A DNA stretch of 64,000 bases from Cryobacterium breve (GTDB taxonomy: Bacteria; Actinomycetota; Actinomycetes; Actinomycetales; Microbacteriaceae), in assembly GCF_004402375.1 (NCBI RefSeq), contig NZ_SOGJ01000026.1, positions 1 to 64,000 of the forward strand, given 5' to 3'. Of the stretch, positions 62,170 to 64,000 are shown piece by piece (the first letter of the stretch is position 1; every line of letters starts with the position of its first letter). The notes below the pieces were generated by a model. It saw nothing but the letters and a program-made list of their open reading frames with translations, did not search any database and was not told the DNA's origin. Both the position numbers and the translations under genes were made by a program.

Positions 62170-63024
62170 TCAGGTTCCGAGTTCGGTGCGCACGGCGAAC
62201 AGCTCAGGGAAGAAGGTCAGCTCGAGCGCCTTCTGCAGGAAGGCTGCGCCGCTCGACCCGCCGGTGCCGCTCTTCATGCCGATGATGCGCTGCACGGTCT
62301 TGAGGTGCCGGAACCGCCAGAGCTGGAAGTTGTCCTCCAGATCGACGAGTTCCTCGCAGGCCTCGTAGGCACCCCAGTGCTCGCCCGCGTTCTCGTAGAT
62401 CCCGCGGAAGGTGGCCACGAGTTCCGGATGCAGCACCCATGCCTGGGTGACGTCGCGCTCCAGCACGGATGCCGGAATCGCGAACCCCTGCCGGTGCAGG
62501 TACCGCAGGAACTCGTCATAGATGCTGGGAGCCGCGAGCATTTCGGAGAGGAGAGCATGGGCATCCGGTTCGCTTTCGAACACGCTCAGCATGCGACGGT
62601 TCTTGTTGCCGAGCGCGAATTCGACGGCCCGGTACTGGTAGGACTGGAAACCGGACGAGTTTCCCAGGAAGTGCCGGAACTCGGCGTACTCGCTCGGCGT
62701 GAGCGTGGCCAGGACCGACCACTGCTCGGTCAGGGTGCGCTGGATGTGCTTGACCCTGGCGATGCATTTGAGGGCCGGCGCGATCTGGTCCTGGCGCAGG
62801 AACGCGGTCGCGGCGCGCAGCTCGTGCAGCACGAGCTTCAGCCAGAGTTCGGTGGTCTGGTGCTGGATGATGAACAGGAGCTCGTCGTGGTGCTCGGGCG
62901 CGCTGACCGGCTTTTGTGCGCCGAGCAGCGTGTCCAGGTCCAAGTAGGAGCCGTAGCTCATTCGCTCCCGAAAATCGGTGACGATTTCGGGATCGAACTC
63001 TCGGGTGTTGTGCTCGACCGGCAT
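62170..63024 (-). CDS. kynA: Tryptophan 2,3-dioxygenase
   Basis: A protein of 284 residues from ATG 63024, with GGAG 4 bases upstream; the longer open frame reads through repeats. Heme enzyme motifs are [20 protein letters not shown] (substrate side), [20 protein letters not shown] and [26 protein letters not shown] with the proximal heme His. It opens the indole ring of L-tryptophan to N-formylkynurenine, the first step of the kynurenine route. It is first gene of the minus-strand operon with the amidohydrolase and kynU, divergent from a TetR gene. Confidence 0.93.
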   Translation of the reverse strand: MPVEHNTREFDPEIVTDFRERMSYGSYLDLDTLLGAQKPVSAPEHHDELLFIIQHQTTELWLKLVLHELRAATAFLRQDQIAPALKCIARVKHIQRTLTEQWSVLATLTPSEYAEFRHFLGNSSGFQSYQYRAVEFALGNKNRRMLSVFESEPDAHALLSEMLAAPSIYDEFLRYLHRQGFAIPASVLERDVTQAWVLHPELVATFRGIYENAGEHWGAYEACEELVDLEDNFQLWRFRHLKTVQRIIGMKSGTGGSSGAAFLQKALELTFFPELFAVRTELGT

Positions 63025-63036
63025 GGTGCTCCGTTT

Positions 63037-63120
63037 CGTCAGGGTCCGCGCTCTCTGAAAGTCTGCGCTATTCCAGGGTCTGAACTCTGTCAGGATCTGC
63101 GCTCTGTCAGGGTTTGTTCC
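63037..63120 (-). repeat. Iterated 15-20-nt repeats upstream of tdo
   Basis: Five imperfect units run head to tail: CGTCAGGGTCCGCGCTCTCT, GAAAGTCTGCGCTATTC, CAGGGTCTGAACTCT, GTCAGGATCTGCGCTCT and GTCAGGGTTTGTTCC. They cover the tdo leader. They could be multiple regulator contacts or a slippage tract. Confidence 0.6.
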
Positions 63121-63280
63121 GGCCCGCTGTGCAGCGGCGGGCCGCACGCGGCCCGTGCGCCGGAACGCTTGTCTGCATTCTGCGGGACAGTCCCGGACCG
63201 GCGCAACCGGCCGTCACCTGCCTGGGGGTCGTGGAGGTCAGCCTCCGCGACGCCACGGTTCGGGTCCTAGACTCGACAGC

Positions 63281-63985
63281 ATGACATCGTCCGAATCGAC
63301 CCCGCAGGACGGGACGCAGCCTCGACGACGTGACGCCCGGCAAAACCGTGAGCGTCTTCTCGTCGAGGCTCGGGCACTGATCGCAGTGCACGGTGTGGAT
63401 GCTTCGCTCGAGGAGATCGCCCGCCGCGCCGACGTGGGCGTCGCCACGCTGTACCGCAACTTCGCCACCCGGGACGACCTCGTTCGGGCCCTGCACGACA
63501 TCGCTCTCGCCGAGCTGTCCACCGTGCGCGACGAGATCGCCGCGGCCCCCACCGCGTGGGACGGGATCGTCGTCTACGCCGAGCGCGTCGCCGAATGGCT
63601 GGTCGCCGACCCGTCGCTTCCGCCGATTCTCAAGCGAATGGAGACGATCGATCCGGCTCGCGGCAAGGTGGCCTCGTTCAAGACGATGCTGTCGGGCCTC
63701 GTGACGCAGGCCAAACGTGACGGCGATCTCCGGACCGACGTCGACACGGTCGACCTGGCGGTCCTGGTCACGATGGTGGGTTCGCTGGGCGCCCTCGGCG
63801 GCGGATACACCGGCCAGTGGCGGCGCCAGCTGTCGATCGTGATCGACGGGCTGCGCACCGTCGATCGGGACCGGCCCAAGCTGCCGGGACGTCCACTGGG
63901 GGCCAAGGAGTTCCAGGCGGCGGTGCACGGCCTGAGCCGCCGCGCCACCCGGGCCGCTTCCCGCGGCGATGGGTCCGGCTCGTAG
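63281..63985 (+). CDS. TetR-family regulator divergent from the kynurenine operon
   Basis: A protein of 234 residues from ATG 63281. The DNA-binding domain is residues 20-68 (NRERLLVEARALIAVHGVDASLEEIARRADVGVATLYRNFATRDDLVRAL), and the C-terminal domain (about 90-195) is helical with a TetR_C-like WLVADPSLPPILKRME. A basic Ser/Arg-rich tail follows. Its divergent position 256 bases from tdo suggests control of tryptophan catabolism, with a pathway intermediate as a possible inducer. The last 15 bases of the window are non-coding. Confidence 0.88.
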   Translation: MTSSESTPQDGTQPRRRDARQNRERLLVEARALIAVHGVDASLEEIARRADVGVATLYRNFATRDDLVRALHDIALAELSTVRDEIAAAPTAWDGIVVYAERVAEWLVADPSLPPILKRMETIDPARGKVASFKTMLSGLVTQAKRDGDLRTDVDTVDLAVLVTMVGSLGALGGGYTGQWRRQLSIVIDGLRTVDRDRPKLPGRPLGAKEFQAAVHGLSRRATRAASRGDGSGS

Positions 63986-64000
63986 CTGCCTCTGCGCCCG

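Overview
The window is a continuous chromosome segment from a high-GC actinobacterium, almost certainly a Microbacteriaceae member of the Cryobacterium / Leifsonia / Salinibacterium type. Pointers are the strong GC3 bias, frequent GTG and TTG starts, the F420 genes with a proposed F420-0 importer, actinobacterial families (DUF222-HNH, DUF3151, DUF3817, septum-formation domain), an LAXTG-type wall-sorting signal and MntR/NRAMP. I see no rRNA, tRNA, CRISPR array, insertion sequence, prophage or plasmid functions.

Layout. 1-7000: partial DUF222 protein, two CNNM/CBS membrane proteins, a broken AEC transporter, proline symporter, exonuclease III. 7086-14048: a coenzyme F420 island. It holds an F420-dependent dehydrogenase, CofE and CofC on the plus strand, and facing them an operon of binding lipoprotein, permease, ATPase and CofD; the three transport genes match the cassette proposed to import F420-0. 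14506-20831: a reductive pyrimidine (uracil) catabolic operon: ureidopropionase, dihydropyrimidinase, an F420-type LLM oxidoreductase, a class III transaminase and malonate-semialdehyde dehydrogenase. 20950-29169: LysR regulator, a 40-residue membrane protein, pyrE, a septum-formation protein, HAD phosphatase, MntR, NRAMP, DedA and an RNA methyltransferase. 29365-37770: a giant 2801-residue DUF11-repeat wall-anchored adhesin. 38281-43664: a bacterial eRF1-like protein, then a divergent processive beta-glycosyltransferase and GH18-like hydrolase. 43767-47255: a TetR-controlled operon with a YhgE/Pip membrane protein and an ABC-like ATPase whose catalytic motifs are all degenerate. 47264-59340: purine genes (purA, purL, purQ, purS) interspersed with accessory genes. 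59380-63985: a kynurenine operon (tryptophan dioxygenase, amidohydrolase, kynureninase) with a divergent TetR.

Two themes cut across the window. First, intergenic regions carry dispersed imperfect palindromes of at least three families; one family has four copies, two of which bracket a GNAT gene. Second, many otherwise conserved enzymes carry in-frame tandem repeats in loops or tails (CofC, the F420-0 ATPase, chorismate mutase, the septum-formation protein, the amidohydrolase).

The most interesting biology is the combination of F420 synthesis, putative F420-0 import and an F420-type oxidoreductase inside a pyrimidine catabolic operon. All calls were made by reading the sequence; no database search was run.
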